From NCBI GenBank assembly GCA_947178685.1, contig CAMWZE010000043.1, positions 1-8,793 on the forward strand: a stretch of DNA of 8,793 nucleotides. The letters are read 5' to 3'. Under the pieces are notes generated by a model that searched no databases, had not been told where the DNA came from, and saw nothing but the letters and a program-made list of their open reading frames with translations. Numbering within the stretch: the first letter of the stretch is position 1; each line of letters starts with the position of its first letter. Position numbers and translations under genes: made by a program. This document shows positions 1 to 7,221 of the stretch, piece after piece. Source of the stretch: an uncultured Porphyromonadaceae bacterium. GTDB taxonomy: Bacteria > Bacteroidota > Bacteroidia > Bacteroidales > Muribaculaceae.

Positions 1-1
1 G

Positions 2-1870
2 CTCCTTATCACTAAAGATATGAATCGCGTGGCGCAGATGTCGTGCAACCCTGCTGTCGGCGGTATCGCCAAAGGCCAGATTGTGCGCGAGATAGATGCT
101 CTGGGCGGCCAGATGGGCATAATTGCTGATAAAACTGCCATTCAGTTCAGAATGCTCAACCGTTCGAAGGGGCCGGCCGTGTGGTCGCCACGTGTGCAAA
201 GCGACCGCGAGAAGTTTATCAGCGAATGGCGTAATGTGCTGGAAACCACACCACATCTGAACCTGTTTCAGGATATGGTAACCGGTATGGAGTTTGAGGA
301 AGCGGAGGGTAAGCAGAGAATCTGCGGTGTGCAGACTGCTCTTGGCTTCTCATTCTCAGCAAAGAAGGTGGTGCTCACAGCCGGTACGTTCCTTAACGGA
401 CTCATGCATTTCGGCGCCACACAGATTGAGGGTGGACGCATCGCTGAGTCTGCATCAAAGGGTATTACCGAGCAACTTAGAGAGATCGGTTTTACGGCTC
501 TGAGGATGAAGACCGGCACTCCGGCGCGTATCGATGCCCGTTCAATTGATTTCTCTTTGACAGAGCGGCAGGATGGCGACGATAAGGTTGTGGCTGTAGA
601 GGAGGAGATGCTCTCTTCAAAGGAGACGGTCGTGGAATTGGTGGAACGGGATTTCCATAAATTCTCATTTCTGCCGGAAATAGGGCGTTCGCTTAAACCT
701 CGGAGCTGTTTTATTGTCCATACTAATCCTGAGGTTCACGAGATCCTGAATGATAATCTGGCGGATTCTCCGTTATATAATGGTCAGATACAAAGTATAG
801 GTCCTCGTTATTGTCCCAGCATTGAGACTAAGATTGTGACATTTGCCGACAAGGAGAGCCATCAGCTTTTCCTCGAACCGGAGGGGGAGACCACTCAGGA
901 ATTTTATATAAACGGCTTTTCAAGTTCATTGCCCTGGAGAGTGCAGTTGGAGGCACTTAAGAAAGTTCCCGCTCTGCGTAAAGTGCATTTCTATCGCCCC
1001 GGCTATGCCATAGAATATGATTATTTCGATCCTACGCAACTTACTCATGACCTCCAGACAAAACTTGTGGAGGGCTTATATTTTGCCGGACAGGTGAACG
1101 GCACCACCGGCTATGAGGAGGCTGCGGCCCAGGGTCTGATGGCGGGTGTCAATGCCGCTCTTGCAGTGAGAGGGGATGCTCCGTTGGTTCTTGGCCGTGA
1201 CGAGGCTTATATCGGAGTGCTAATTGATGATCTGGTGACAAAGGGTGTCGACGAGCCTTACCGTATGTTTACCTCCCGTGCTGAATATCGTATACTCCTT
1301 CGTCAGGATGATGCCGATATGCGGCTCACGCCGAAGGGCGGCGCTATCGGATTGGCTACTCCCGAGCGGGTGGCCGCTATGGAGGAGAAGCGTCGTCAGA
1401 GAGATGAACTGATAGAATGGTGTGAGAATTTCACAGTCAAGATGGGGGATAAGATCAATGCTTCCCTCACTGAGTTGGGCACAACACCGCTCTCTGCATC
1501 CACGCGCATTGTGGAGCTGCTTAAACGCCCGCAACTCAATTTTGCGAATCTTTCGGATGCGATCTCCCGTTTGAATAAGCGTCTTCAGGAGATACCTGAG
1601 CAGAGACGGGATGAGATTGTGGAGGCTGCGGAGATTCTTATAAAGTATGGCGGCTACATAGCGAGAGAGCGCGATCTTGCTGAAAAGGCAAAGCGCCTTG
1701 AGTATGTAAAGATTCCGGATGGGGTAGACTACAATTCGCTCACATCACTCTCCACAGAGTCGCGCCAGAAATTGTCGGCTATCCGTCCGGCTACGATAGG
1801 ACAGGCTTCACGCATACCGGGAGTGTCGCCGGCTGATATCAATATCCTCTTGATTCTGCTCAACCGTTGA
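2..1870 (+). CDS. mnmG: MnmG (GidA), tRNA wobble-uridine modification enzyme, 5'-truncated
   Basis: MnmG is the FAD-dependent partner of MnmE. Together they place the (carboxymethyl)aminomethyl group on C5 of the wobble uridine (U34) of certain tRNAs in the cytoplasm. The first ATG is at 20, but the frame is open to the window edge, and the residues before it (LLITKD) continue the family sequence. The gene is therefore cut, and about 30 N-terminal residues with the Rossmann GxGxxG FAD motif are missing. Counting from the Met at 20: QMSCNPAVGGIAKG with a conserved Cys at 9; the conserved GPRYCPSIE at 261-269 with the second conserved Cys at 265; FAD-contact motif GLYFAGQVNGTTGYEEAA at 352-369; FTSRAEYRILLRQDDADMRL at 417-436; and the C-terminal helical MnmE/tRNA-binding region ending RIPGVSPADINILLILL. 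One oddity is about 22 extra residues near 188-212 relative to E. coli MnmG as I recall it. Identity is secure. Confidence 0.97.
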   Translation, partial: LLITKDMNRVAQMSCNPAVGGIAKGQIVREIDALGGQMGIIADKTAIQFRMLNRSKGPAVWSPRVQSDREKFISEWRNVLETTPHLNLFQDMVTGMEFEEAEGKQRICGVQTALGFSFSAKKVVLTAGTFLNGLMHFGATQIEGGRIAESASKGITEQLREIGFTALRMKTGTPARIDARSIDFSLTERQDGDDKVVAVEEEMLSSKETVVELVERDFHKFSFLPEIGRSLKPRSCFIVHTNPEVHEILNDNLADSPLYNGQIQSIGPRYCPSIETKIVTFADKESHQLFLEPEGETTQEFYINGFSSSLPWRVQLEALKKVPALRKVHFYRPGYAIEYDYFDPTQLTHDLQTKLVEGLYFAGQVNGTTGYEEAAAQGLMAGVNAALAVRGDAPLVLGRDEAYIGVLIDDLVTKGVDEPYRMFTSRAEYRILLRQDDADMRLTPKGGAIGLATPERVAAMEEKRRQRDELIEWCENFTVKMGDKINASLTELGTTPLSASTRIVELLKRPQLNFANLSDAISRLNKRLQEIPEQRRDEIVEAAEILIKYGGYIARERDLAEKAKRLEYVKIPDGVDYNSLTSLSTESRQKLSAIRPATIGQASRIPGVSPADINILLILLNR

Positions 1871-1978
1871 CCATTCTTGACGAAGCTCGCACCTGCGTTA
1901 GAGACAACTCGCGTAAGACTGAAAACAGGGGTGTGGAACATTCATCAATCCGCGTGTAACAATCAATACCCAAAATTG

Positions 1979-1994
1979 TGTTCCACGTGGAACA
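1979..1994. other. parS: Putative parS centromere site (ParB-binding palindrome)
   Basis: TGTTCCACGTGGAACA is a perfect 16-bp palindrome centred between 1986 and 1987, in the gap between mnmG and apt. It fits the widespread parS pattern TGTTNCACGTGNAACA. It differs from the Bacillus subtilis form only at one symmetric base pair and is very close to Pseudomonas parS sites. ParB (Spo0J) binds such sites, loads as a CTP-dependent clamp and works with ParA and SMC to segregate the replication origin. parS sites cluster near oriC, often around mnmG/gidA, so the location fits. parA, parB and dnaA are not in the window, so function is inferred from sequence and position. A lone half-site (GTGGAACA) lies 54 bp upstream at 1933-1940. 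A transcription-factor operator is the main alternative. Confidence 0.8.
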
Positions 1995-2054
1995 ATTTCA
2001 AAAATTAAATTCAAAGTAAATCCAAGATATCAATTCCAAAATTACAACTGAACT

Positions 2055-2579
2055 ATGGAACTCGAAGAACTGAAATCAATGATCCGCGATGTGCCCGATT
2101 TTCCGTCGAAGGGTATCATTTTTCGCGATCTCACCACAATGTTGAAAAATGGAGAAGCTCTTCATCTTATGAGCCGGGAGCTTGCAAAGCTTTATAAGGA
2201 TAAGGGCGTGACTAAGGTTGTGGGTATAGAATCCCGCGGTTTCATCGGCGGTAGCATTCTTGCTTATGAGCTTGGATGCGGCTTTGTACCGGCTCGTAAG
2301 CCCGGTAAGCTTCCCTCGGTGACGGTGAAGAAAGCGTATGCCAAAGAGTATGGTGTGGATACTATCGAGCTACATAGCGATGCGATTACATCTGACGATG
2401 TGGTGGTGCTCCATGATGACCTCCTTGCTACAGGCGGCACAATGGAGGCTTGCTATGAGCTCGTGAAAAGTATGAACCCGAAGAAAATCTATATCAACTT
2501 TATCGTTGAGCTTACAGCTCTCAACGGCCGCGAGCATCTCCCTGCCGATTGTGAGGTGACAACACTTCTCAAGTATTGA
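2055..2579 (+). CDS. apt: Adenine phosphoribosyltransferase
   Basis: This cytoplasmic purine-salvage enzyme converts adenine and PRPP to AMP and pyrophosphate (EC 2.4.2.7). The protein is 174 residues, full length for the family. It has the Apt N-terminal signature DVPDFPSKGIIFRDLTTML (12-30), the core VVGIESRGFIGGSILAYELG (55-74), the flexible-loop region with RKPGKLP (81-87), and the PRPP-binding motif VVVLHDDLLATGGTM (116-130). The acidic pair D121-D122 and the T126-T129 loop hold the ribose-phosphate. The start at 2055 places the signature about 12 residues in, as in homologues. The leader before it is A/T-rich without a Shine-Dalgarno sequence, as is usual in Bacteroidota. It sits 184 bp after mnmG and 167 bp before uvrC; the mnmG-apt-uvrC order is one I recall from Bacteroidales. 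No defects are visible. Confidence 0.97.
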   Translation: MELEELKSMIRDVPDFPSKGIIFRDLTTMLKNGEALHLMSRELAKLYKDKGVTKVVGIESRGFIGGSILAYELGCGFVPARKPGKLPSVTVKKAYAKEYGVDTIELHSDAITSDDVVVLHDDLLATGGTMEACYELVKSMNPKKIYINFIVELTALNGREHLPADCEVTTLLKY

Positions 2580-2707
2580 ACCCCGGCAGCCATCCGGATT
2601 TCTTCCGATTCTATCGTTGGCTCGATTTTTGACAGAGCTTGATTCCGATGGGATGGGAGAGACCCCGGTTTCAGGTCTATCCCTGATACGGTGGCCGGCG
2701 ATGATAA

Positions 2708-2738
2708 AAGTGACGGATGCGTGATGCGTCCGTCACTT
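2708..2738 (+). promoter_or_regulatory. Strong hairpin immediately before the uvrC start
   Basis: The arms AAGTGACGGA (2708-2717) and TCCGTCACTT (2729-2738) pair perfectly. The inner TGC/GCG bases extend the stem to about 13 pairs, with one G-T wobble, around a 5-nt loop. A short T-rich stretch (CTTAAATT) follows and the uvrC ATG begins 8 nt after the stem. It could be a weak intrinsic terminator or attenuator after apt, or a structured 5' leader controlling uvrC translation. The stem is directly visible; its role is inferred. The rest of the 167-bp gap shows no convincing promoter or gene. Confidence 0.5.
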
Positions 2739-2746
2739 CTTAAATT

Positions 2747-4798
2747 ATGAAACAACATAACGAAGACGCGAAGATGCAACAGAAAGAAAATATAAATATT
2801 GAATTGATGCCGGTGAATCCTGCTATTGAAGCTGACGCTCCTGTCAGCTCGTCGGAACCGGAATCAGCTTCCGTAGATGTGAAGGCCACCATTGACAGGC
2901 TCCTCGCAGACACCGGACGCGATATCGATAAAATGGGGAAATTCGATATCGAAATAGTCCCTGACAGGACGCGAGAGGATCTCTTCAATAATCGCCCGGG
3001 CGCTCATCTCAGAGAGAAAATACTAAACCTTCCGGAGTCACCGGGAGTGTATATGTATATTGACAAGCACGGAAAGGTGATATATGTGGGGAAGGCGAAA
3101 CGGCTTAAACGGAGGGTCTCCTCTTATTTCAACCGACGCCACGACTCCGTGCGCACGAATCTTCTCGTAAGGAATATAGTGGATATGCGTTTCATTGTGG
3201 TGGGGTCGGAGCAGGATGCGCTTCATCTCGAGAATGCCATGATCAAGGCTTATCAGCCGCACTACAATGTCTTGCTTAAGGATGATAAGTCGTATCCTTG
3301 GATCGTGGTGACGAAGGAGCTTTATCCACGGGTGTTCATGACTCGCGAGAGGGATGTGGATGGAAAGTATTACGGTCCCTACAGCAATCAGCAGGCGGCG
3401 AAGGTGGTGCTCCAGCTAATCCGTGATGTGTATCCTCTGCGTAGTTGCCGGCATGCGCTCGATGAGAAAAATATAGCCAGAGGTAAGTTCAGCCTCTGCT
3501 TAGACTATCATATCAAGAAATGCAGCGGTGCATGCAGGGGCCTTATCGCTCCGGAAGAGTATGGCAAATATGTGGCGCAGGTGCGTCAGATTCTGAACGG
3601 CGAGACTGTGGTGCTGGAGAATTATCTGAAGGATGAGATGGCGCGCCTCAGCGAGAATTGGAAATTTGAGGAGGCTCAGGCCGTGAAGGAGAAATATGAG
3701 ATTGTCAGAAGCTACAACGCGAAGTCGGTGATCGGAGTTGCCGACGAGGAGGATTGCGATATGTTTGCATATGATGAGTCGGGCGATTCGGCATATGTGA
3801 ATTTCATGCATCTCCATCATGGCGCGGTGGTGCAGAGTCTCAATATGGAGTTCCGTCGCCGTCTTGCTGAGACACCTGCCGAGATTCTTTCGCTGGCCAT
3901 GGGAGAGGTGGCGCGACGGTTTGACCGCACATTCAAGAGGGTGGTGGTGCCGTTCCTTCCCGATACGGAGTTAGAGGGGGTGGAGATGATCGTGCCTAAG
4001 CGGGGCGACAAAAAGAAGATTCTTGACGTGGGTATGAAAAATGTGCGTCAATATATGGCCGACAAGGAGAAGATGGCGGAGAAGATGGACCCTGAGAAGG
4101 GTGTGGAGAAACTCATGGAGCAGATGAAAAGTGATTTCCGCCTGAACGTCCAGCCGAGGCATATAGAATGTTTCGATAATTCCAACATACAAGGCACAAA
4201 TCCTGTGGCGAGCTGTGTGGTGTTCCGCGATGGTAAACCGGCGAAGCGTGACTACCGTCATTTCTGCATAAAGACTGTGGTTGGCGCCGATGACTTCGCC
4301 TCTATGAAGGAGGTGCTCCATCGAAGATATTCCCGCATGATGGCCGAGGGTGAACCGTTGCCTCAGCTTGTGGTGGTCGATGGCGGAAAGGGGCAGCTCA
4401 GCGCAGCGGTCGAGGCTTTCGATGAAATGGGGATTCGTGGGGAGGTGGCTCTCGTGGGTATCGCAAAACGTCTTGAGGAGATATATTTCCCGGGCGATAC
4501 GTTGCCTCTCTATATTGATAAGAAAAGCCGCAGCCTCCAGGTGGTGCAGCATCTGCGTGACGAGGCACACCGTTTCGGAATCACACATCACCGCCTTCGC
4601 CGCTCCAAGGGACAGGTGCGTAGCGAGCTTGACAATATCAAGGGGGTGGGAGATGTGACGGCCAAGAATCTCATGAAGGAATTCAAGAGCGTGAAGCGTC
4701 TCTCCGAAGCCGCCGAGGAGGAGATTGCCGCCGTGGTTGGTCCCGCAAAGGCGAAAGTAGTGTATCAGCATTTCCATCCGGAGGAGATGAGCGAATAA
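2747..4798 (+). CDS. uvrC: UvrABC system protein C (excinuclease subunit) with N-terminal extension
   Basis: UvrC joins the UvrB-DNA pre-incision complex and cuts the damaged strand on both sides of a lesion in nucleotide excision repair. Domains by residue: GIY-YIG nuclease for the 3' cut at about 88-175 (PGVY at 99-102, IYVGKAKRLKRRVSSYF at 112-128, conserved Glu in HLENAMIK at 160-167); four cysteines C234, C251, C259 and C263 spaced like the 4Fe-4S ligands of E. coli UvrC; a UVR UvrB-interaction motif at about 295-325; an RNase H-like endonuclease for the 5' cut with ECFDNSNIQGTNPVAS (474-489, Asp 477), LVVVDGGKGQ (541-550, Asp 545) and LRDEAHRFG (603-611, His 608); and a tandem helix-hairpin-helix at about 628-665 (NIKGVG). 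The 683-residue length exceeds the usual figure of about 600 because roughly 87 hydrophilic, acidic residues precede the GIY-YIG domain. Internal Met codons at residues 10, 21 and 63 are alternative starts; none restores the standard N-terminus exactly. Identity is certain, the start is less so. Confidence 0.96.
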   Translation: MKQHNEDAKMQQKENINIELMPVNPAIEADAPVSSSEPESASVDVKATIDRLLADTGRDIDKMGKFDIEIVPDRTREDLFNNRPGAHLREKILNLPESPGVYMYIDKHGKVIYVGKAKRLKRRVSSYFNRRHDSVRTNLLVRNIVDMRFIVVGSEQDALHLENAMIKAYQPHYNVLLKDDKSYPWIVVTKELYPRVFMTRERDVDGKYYGPYSNQQAAKVVLQLIRDVYPLRSCRHALDEKNIARGKFSLCLDYHIKKCSGACRGLIAPEEYGKYVAQVRQILNGETVVLENYLKDEMARLSENWKFEEAQAVKEKYEIVRSYNAKSVIGVADEEDCDMFAYDESGDSAYVNFMHLHHGAVVQSLNMEFRRRLAETPAEILSLAMGEVARRFDRTFKRVVVPFLPDTELEGVEMIVPKRGDKKKILDVGMKNVRQYMADKEKMAEKMDPEKGVEKLMEQMKSDFRLNVQPRHIECFDNSNIQGTNPVASCVVFRDGKPAKRDYRHFCIKTVVGADDFASMKEVLHRRYSRMMAEGEPLPQLVVVDGGKGQLSAAVEAFDEMGIRGEVALVGIAKRLEEIYFPGDTLPLYIDKKSRSLQVVQHLRDEAHRFGITHHRLRRSKGQVRSELDNIKGVGDVTAKNLMKEFKSVKRLSEAAEEEIAAVVGPAKAKVVYQHFHPEEMSE

Positions 4799-4818
4799 TT
4801 CGCAGATGAGATAGTAAA

Positions 4819-4852
4819 ATGGAGGGTCGATAAAGAATAATCAACTCTCCAT
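4819..4852 (+). promoter_or_regulatory. Hairpin 1 in the uvrC-rnr gap
   Basis: ATGGAGGGT (4819-4827) pairs with ACTCTCCAT (4844-4852) over nine positions, including one G-T wobble, with a 16-nt A/T-rich loop. It lies 20 bp after the uvrC stop. There is no T-tract after it, so it is not a classical intrinsic terminator. It may protect the uvrC 3' end or be part of the rnr leader. The pairing is seen; the role is a guess. Confidence 0.3.
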
Positions 4853-4869
4853 ACGTTATAATAGTAAAC

Positions 4870-4911
4870 GGGAGCCGTAGACTGCCATATGTGATGGCAT
4901 ACGTGGCTCCC
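4870..4911 (+). promoter_or_regulatory. Hairpin 2 in the uvrC-rnr gap (rnr leader)
   Basis: GGGAGCC (4870-4876) pairs with GGCTCCC (4905-4911). An inner stem, TGCCAT (4883-4888) with ATGGCA (4894-4899), closes a 5-nt loop, and the two stems are separated by a small internal loop. The structure ends 31 nt before the rnr start codon and is followed by A-rich sequence rather than a T-run. It is a candidate structured 5' UTR of rnr, or a transcript-end stabiliser for uvrC. Confidence 0.4.
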
Positions 4912-4942
4912 ACATCAGGCAAACGAAAAGAAATTACGAAAT

Positions 4943-7210
4943 ATGAGAAACCCAAATGATAATGGAGCTTCGGCTCCCCGAATGAAGAAGAAAGATCTTC
5001 AGGAGAAGTTGATGAAATTCCTGGAGAAAGAGAATAAACAGGCTTTTAATTATAAGCAGATCGCCTTTGCGATAGGGGCCACCAACCCTGCCAACCGCAT
5101 GGACGTGATCAACCTCCTTGATGAGCTCGCTGCCGCCGACCTTATTCAGGAGGTGGCGCTTGGAAAATATAAGGCAAATGCCAACCGTGGCACGGAGAAT
5201 ATAGGTCTCTTCGTGCGTCGCAGCAACGGCAAGAACGGCGTGATGATCGACGACGAGCTGATCATGGTGGCCGAACGTAATTCCATGCATGCACTGAACG
5301 GCGATAAGGTGAAGGTGGAGATCTCAGCACGCCGCAAGGGTGTGGAACCTGAGGCGAAAGTAATCGAGATAATCGAACCGAAGGAACAGGTGTTCATCGG
5401 CACGCTCAACGTAGAGAAGGATTACGCGGCTCTCGTGACCGATTCCAAGTTCCTCGCCGCCGATATCATTATCCCGCGCTCGAAGCTCAAGGGTGGAAAG
5501 ACCGGCGACAAGGCTATAGCCCGCATCACTCAATGGCGCGACGAGGAGATGAATCCTCGTGGCGAAGTGGTGGATATCCTTGGTAAGAAAGGGGAGAACA
5601 CCGCCGAGATGCACGCCATACTTGCAGAGTTCGGACTCCCTTATAAATATCCCGAAGCTGTGGAGAAGGCCGCCGCTAAGATTGATGCCGGAATCACTCC
5701 GGAGGAGGTGGCGAAGCGTGAGGATTTCCGTGGCGTCACTACTTTCACCATCGACCCGCGTGATGCAAAAGACTTCGACGATGCGCTCTCGATACGCCAG
5801 CTCGCCAATGGCAACTGGGAGGTGGGCGTGCATATCGCTGACGTAACCCACTATGTGCAGCCTAACACTATTATCGACCGCGAGGCTCAACAGCGTGCTA
5901 CAAGTGTATATCTTGTAGACCGTACTATACCGATGCTCCCGGAACATCTGTCAAACGGAATCTGCTCACTCCGCCCGAATGAGGAGAAGCTTACCTTCTC
6001 AGCCATTTTCGAGCTGGATGCAAAGGCAAACGTGGTGAACTACCGTATCGGGCGCACCGTGATAAAATCTGACCGCCGCTTCACTTATGAGGAGGCACAG
6101 GAGATAATCGAGACCGGGAAGGGTGACTTCGCCAAGGAGGTGCTCACTCTCGATAAGCTGGCCAAGGAGCTTCGCCGCCGTCGCTACGATCAGGGTGCGT
6201 TGGAATTCGACCGTGCGGAGGTGCGCTTTGAGATCGATAAGACCGGTCATCCTATAAGTGTCTACTTCAAGGAATCGAAAGATGCCAACAAACTTATCGA
6301 GGAGTTCATGCTTCTCGCCAACCTCACAGTTGCAGAGAGCATCGGCAAGGTGCCGAAGGGGAAGAAGGCGAAATCGTTCGTCTATCGTGTGCATGACAAT
6401 CCCGATCCCGAGAAGATCAATAACTTTTCAATGATAGCCCTGCGCTTCGGACATAGGGTGAAGACTGAGGGTAGTGCCAAGGAGGTAAACAAGAGTCTCA
6501 ACAGATTGCTGAAGGATGTGAAGGGCAGAGGCGAGGAAAATATGCTTGCGATGCTTGCCATACGAAGCATGGCGAAGGCTGTATACACCACCGACAATGT
6601 GGGCCACTACGGACTTGCACTCGATTATTACACTCACTTCACATCGCCGATACGCCGCTATCCCGATATGATGGTTCACCGTCTTCTCGCCAAGTATGCC
6701 GACGGAGCACGCAGCACCGACAAGATGAAGCTCGAAGATCAGTGTAAGCACTCCTCCGATATGGAGCAGCTTGCTGCCAACGCAGAGCGTGCATCTATAC
6801 GCTACAAGCAGGTGGAGTTCATGCGCGACCGTCTCGGTGAGGTCTACACCGGTGTGATCTCGGGAGTGACGGAATGGGGATTCTATGTGGAGCTCGACGA
6901 GAACAAGTGTGAGGGTCTTGTGCCCGTGCGCGACCTTGCCGACGACTACTATGACTACGATGAGAAGAATTATTGCCTTATCGGAAGAAAGTATCACAAT
7001 AAGTATACCCTCGGCGACATCGTGAAGGTGCAGGTGGCTCGGGCCGATCTTGAGCGCAAGCAGCTCGATTTCGCTCTTATGAGCGACGAGGGAAATCCCA
7101 ACAAACCGATAGAGGAGAGGAAGAGCAAGAATCCTCGCCATAATCCGAAAGACAAAAAGCACAAGAGCCGTAGTCACGGCGGAAATTCCCGCCGCAAAGA
7201 GAAAGAGTAA
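4943..7210 (+). CDS. rnr: Ribonuclease R (3'-5' exoribonuclease)
   Basis: RNase R degrades RNA processively from the 3' end and can pass through duplexes. In E. coli it handles structured mRNA, defective rRNA and trans-translation targets. The 755-residue protein has an N-terminal winged-helix-like region (about 15-75), cold-shock OB domains (about 80-215), and an RNB catalytic domain (about 255-590). It ends with an S1 RNA-binding domain (about 632-712) and a Lys/Arg-rich tail (about 720-755). The metal-binding active site is IDPRDAKDFDDA (270-281) with Asp 271, 277, 279 and 280. Tyr 323 in SVYLVD and the TSPIRRYPD motif (567-575) are conserved RNB landmarks. Length is in the family range, and the basic tail argues for RNase R over RNase II. 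The start at 4943 follows an A-rich leader without a Shine-Dalgarno sequence; Met 14 is a possible alternative. A glycosidase gene begins 11 bp downstream. Confidence 0.96.
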   Translation: MRNPNDNGASAPRMKKKDLQEKLMKFLEKENKQAFNYKQIAFAIGATNPANRMDVINLLDELAAADLIQEVALGKYKANANRGTENIGLFVRRSNGKNGVMIDDELIMVAERNSMHALNGDKVKVEISARRKGVEPEAKVIEIIEPKEQVFIGTLNVEKDYAALVTDSKFLAADIIIPRSKLKGGKTGDKAIARITQWRDEEMNPRGEVVDILGKKGENTAEMHAILAEFGLPYKYPEAVEKAAAKIDAGITPEEVAKREDFRGVTTFTIDPRDAKDFDDALSIRQLANGNWEVGVHIADVTHYVQPNTIIDREAQQRATSVYLVDRTIPMLPEHLSNGICSLRPNEEKLTFSAIFELDAKANVVNYRIGRTVIKSDRRFTYEEAQEIIETGKGDFAKEVLTLDKLAKELRRRRYDQGALEFDRAEVRFEIDKTGHPISVYFKESKDANKLIEEFMLLANLTVAESIGKVPKGKKAKSFVYRVHDNPDPEKINNFSMIALRFGHRVKTEGSAKEVNKSLNRLLKDVKGRGEENMLAMLAIRSMAKAVYTTDNVGHYGLALDYYTHFTSPIRRYPDMMVHRLLAKYADGARSTDKMKLEDQCKHSSDMEQLAANAERASIRYKQVEFMRDRLGEVYTGVISGVTEWGFYVELDENKCEGLVPVRDLADDYYDYDEKNYCLIGRKYHNKYTLGDIVKVQVARADLERKQLDFALMSDEGNPNKPIEERKSKNPRHNPKDKKHKSRSHGGNSRRKEKE

Positions 7211-7221
7211 TTAAAAATAGT

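Noticed and set aside
189..194. CACGTG core resembling a second parS site
   Set aside because: It lies inside mnmG coding sequence and the flanks do not match the TGTTN/NAACA arms.
2629..2634. TTGACA -35-like hexamer before uvrC
   Set aside because: The sequence 17 bp downstream (GATGGG) is not a -10 element, and no Bacteroidales-type -7 motif is present.
2659..2677. Small inverted repeat AGACC/GGTCT in the apt-uvrC gap
   Set aside because: The stem is only 5 bp with a 9-nt loop and no T-run, so it is within chance expectation.
3971..4777. Long antisense open frame (268 codons) opposite uvrC
   Set aside because: It overlaps a well-conserved part of uvrC, resembles no family and is rich in His/Leu as expected of a shadow frame.
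4857..4862. TATAAT -10-like hexamer before rnr
   Set aside because: No matching -35 at a suitable distance, and Bacteroidota primary sigma factors use a different promoter type (TAnnTTTG), which is absent here.
6428..7177. Long antisense open frame (249 codons) opposite rnr
   Set aside because: It lies wholly against the conserved RNB/S1 coding region and shows no recognisable domain; it is a shadow frame. The same applies to the antisense frame at 5324-5947.
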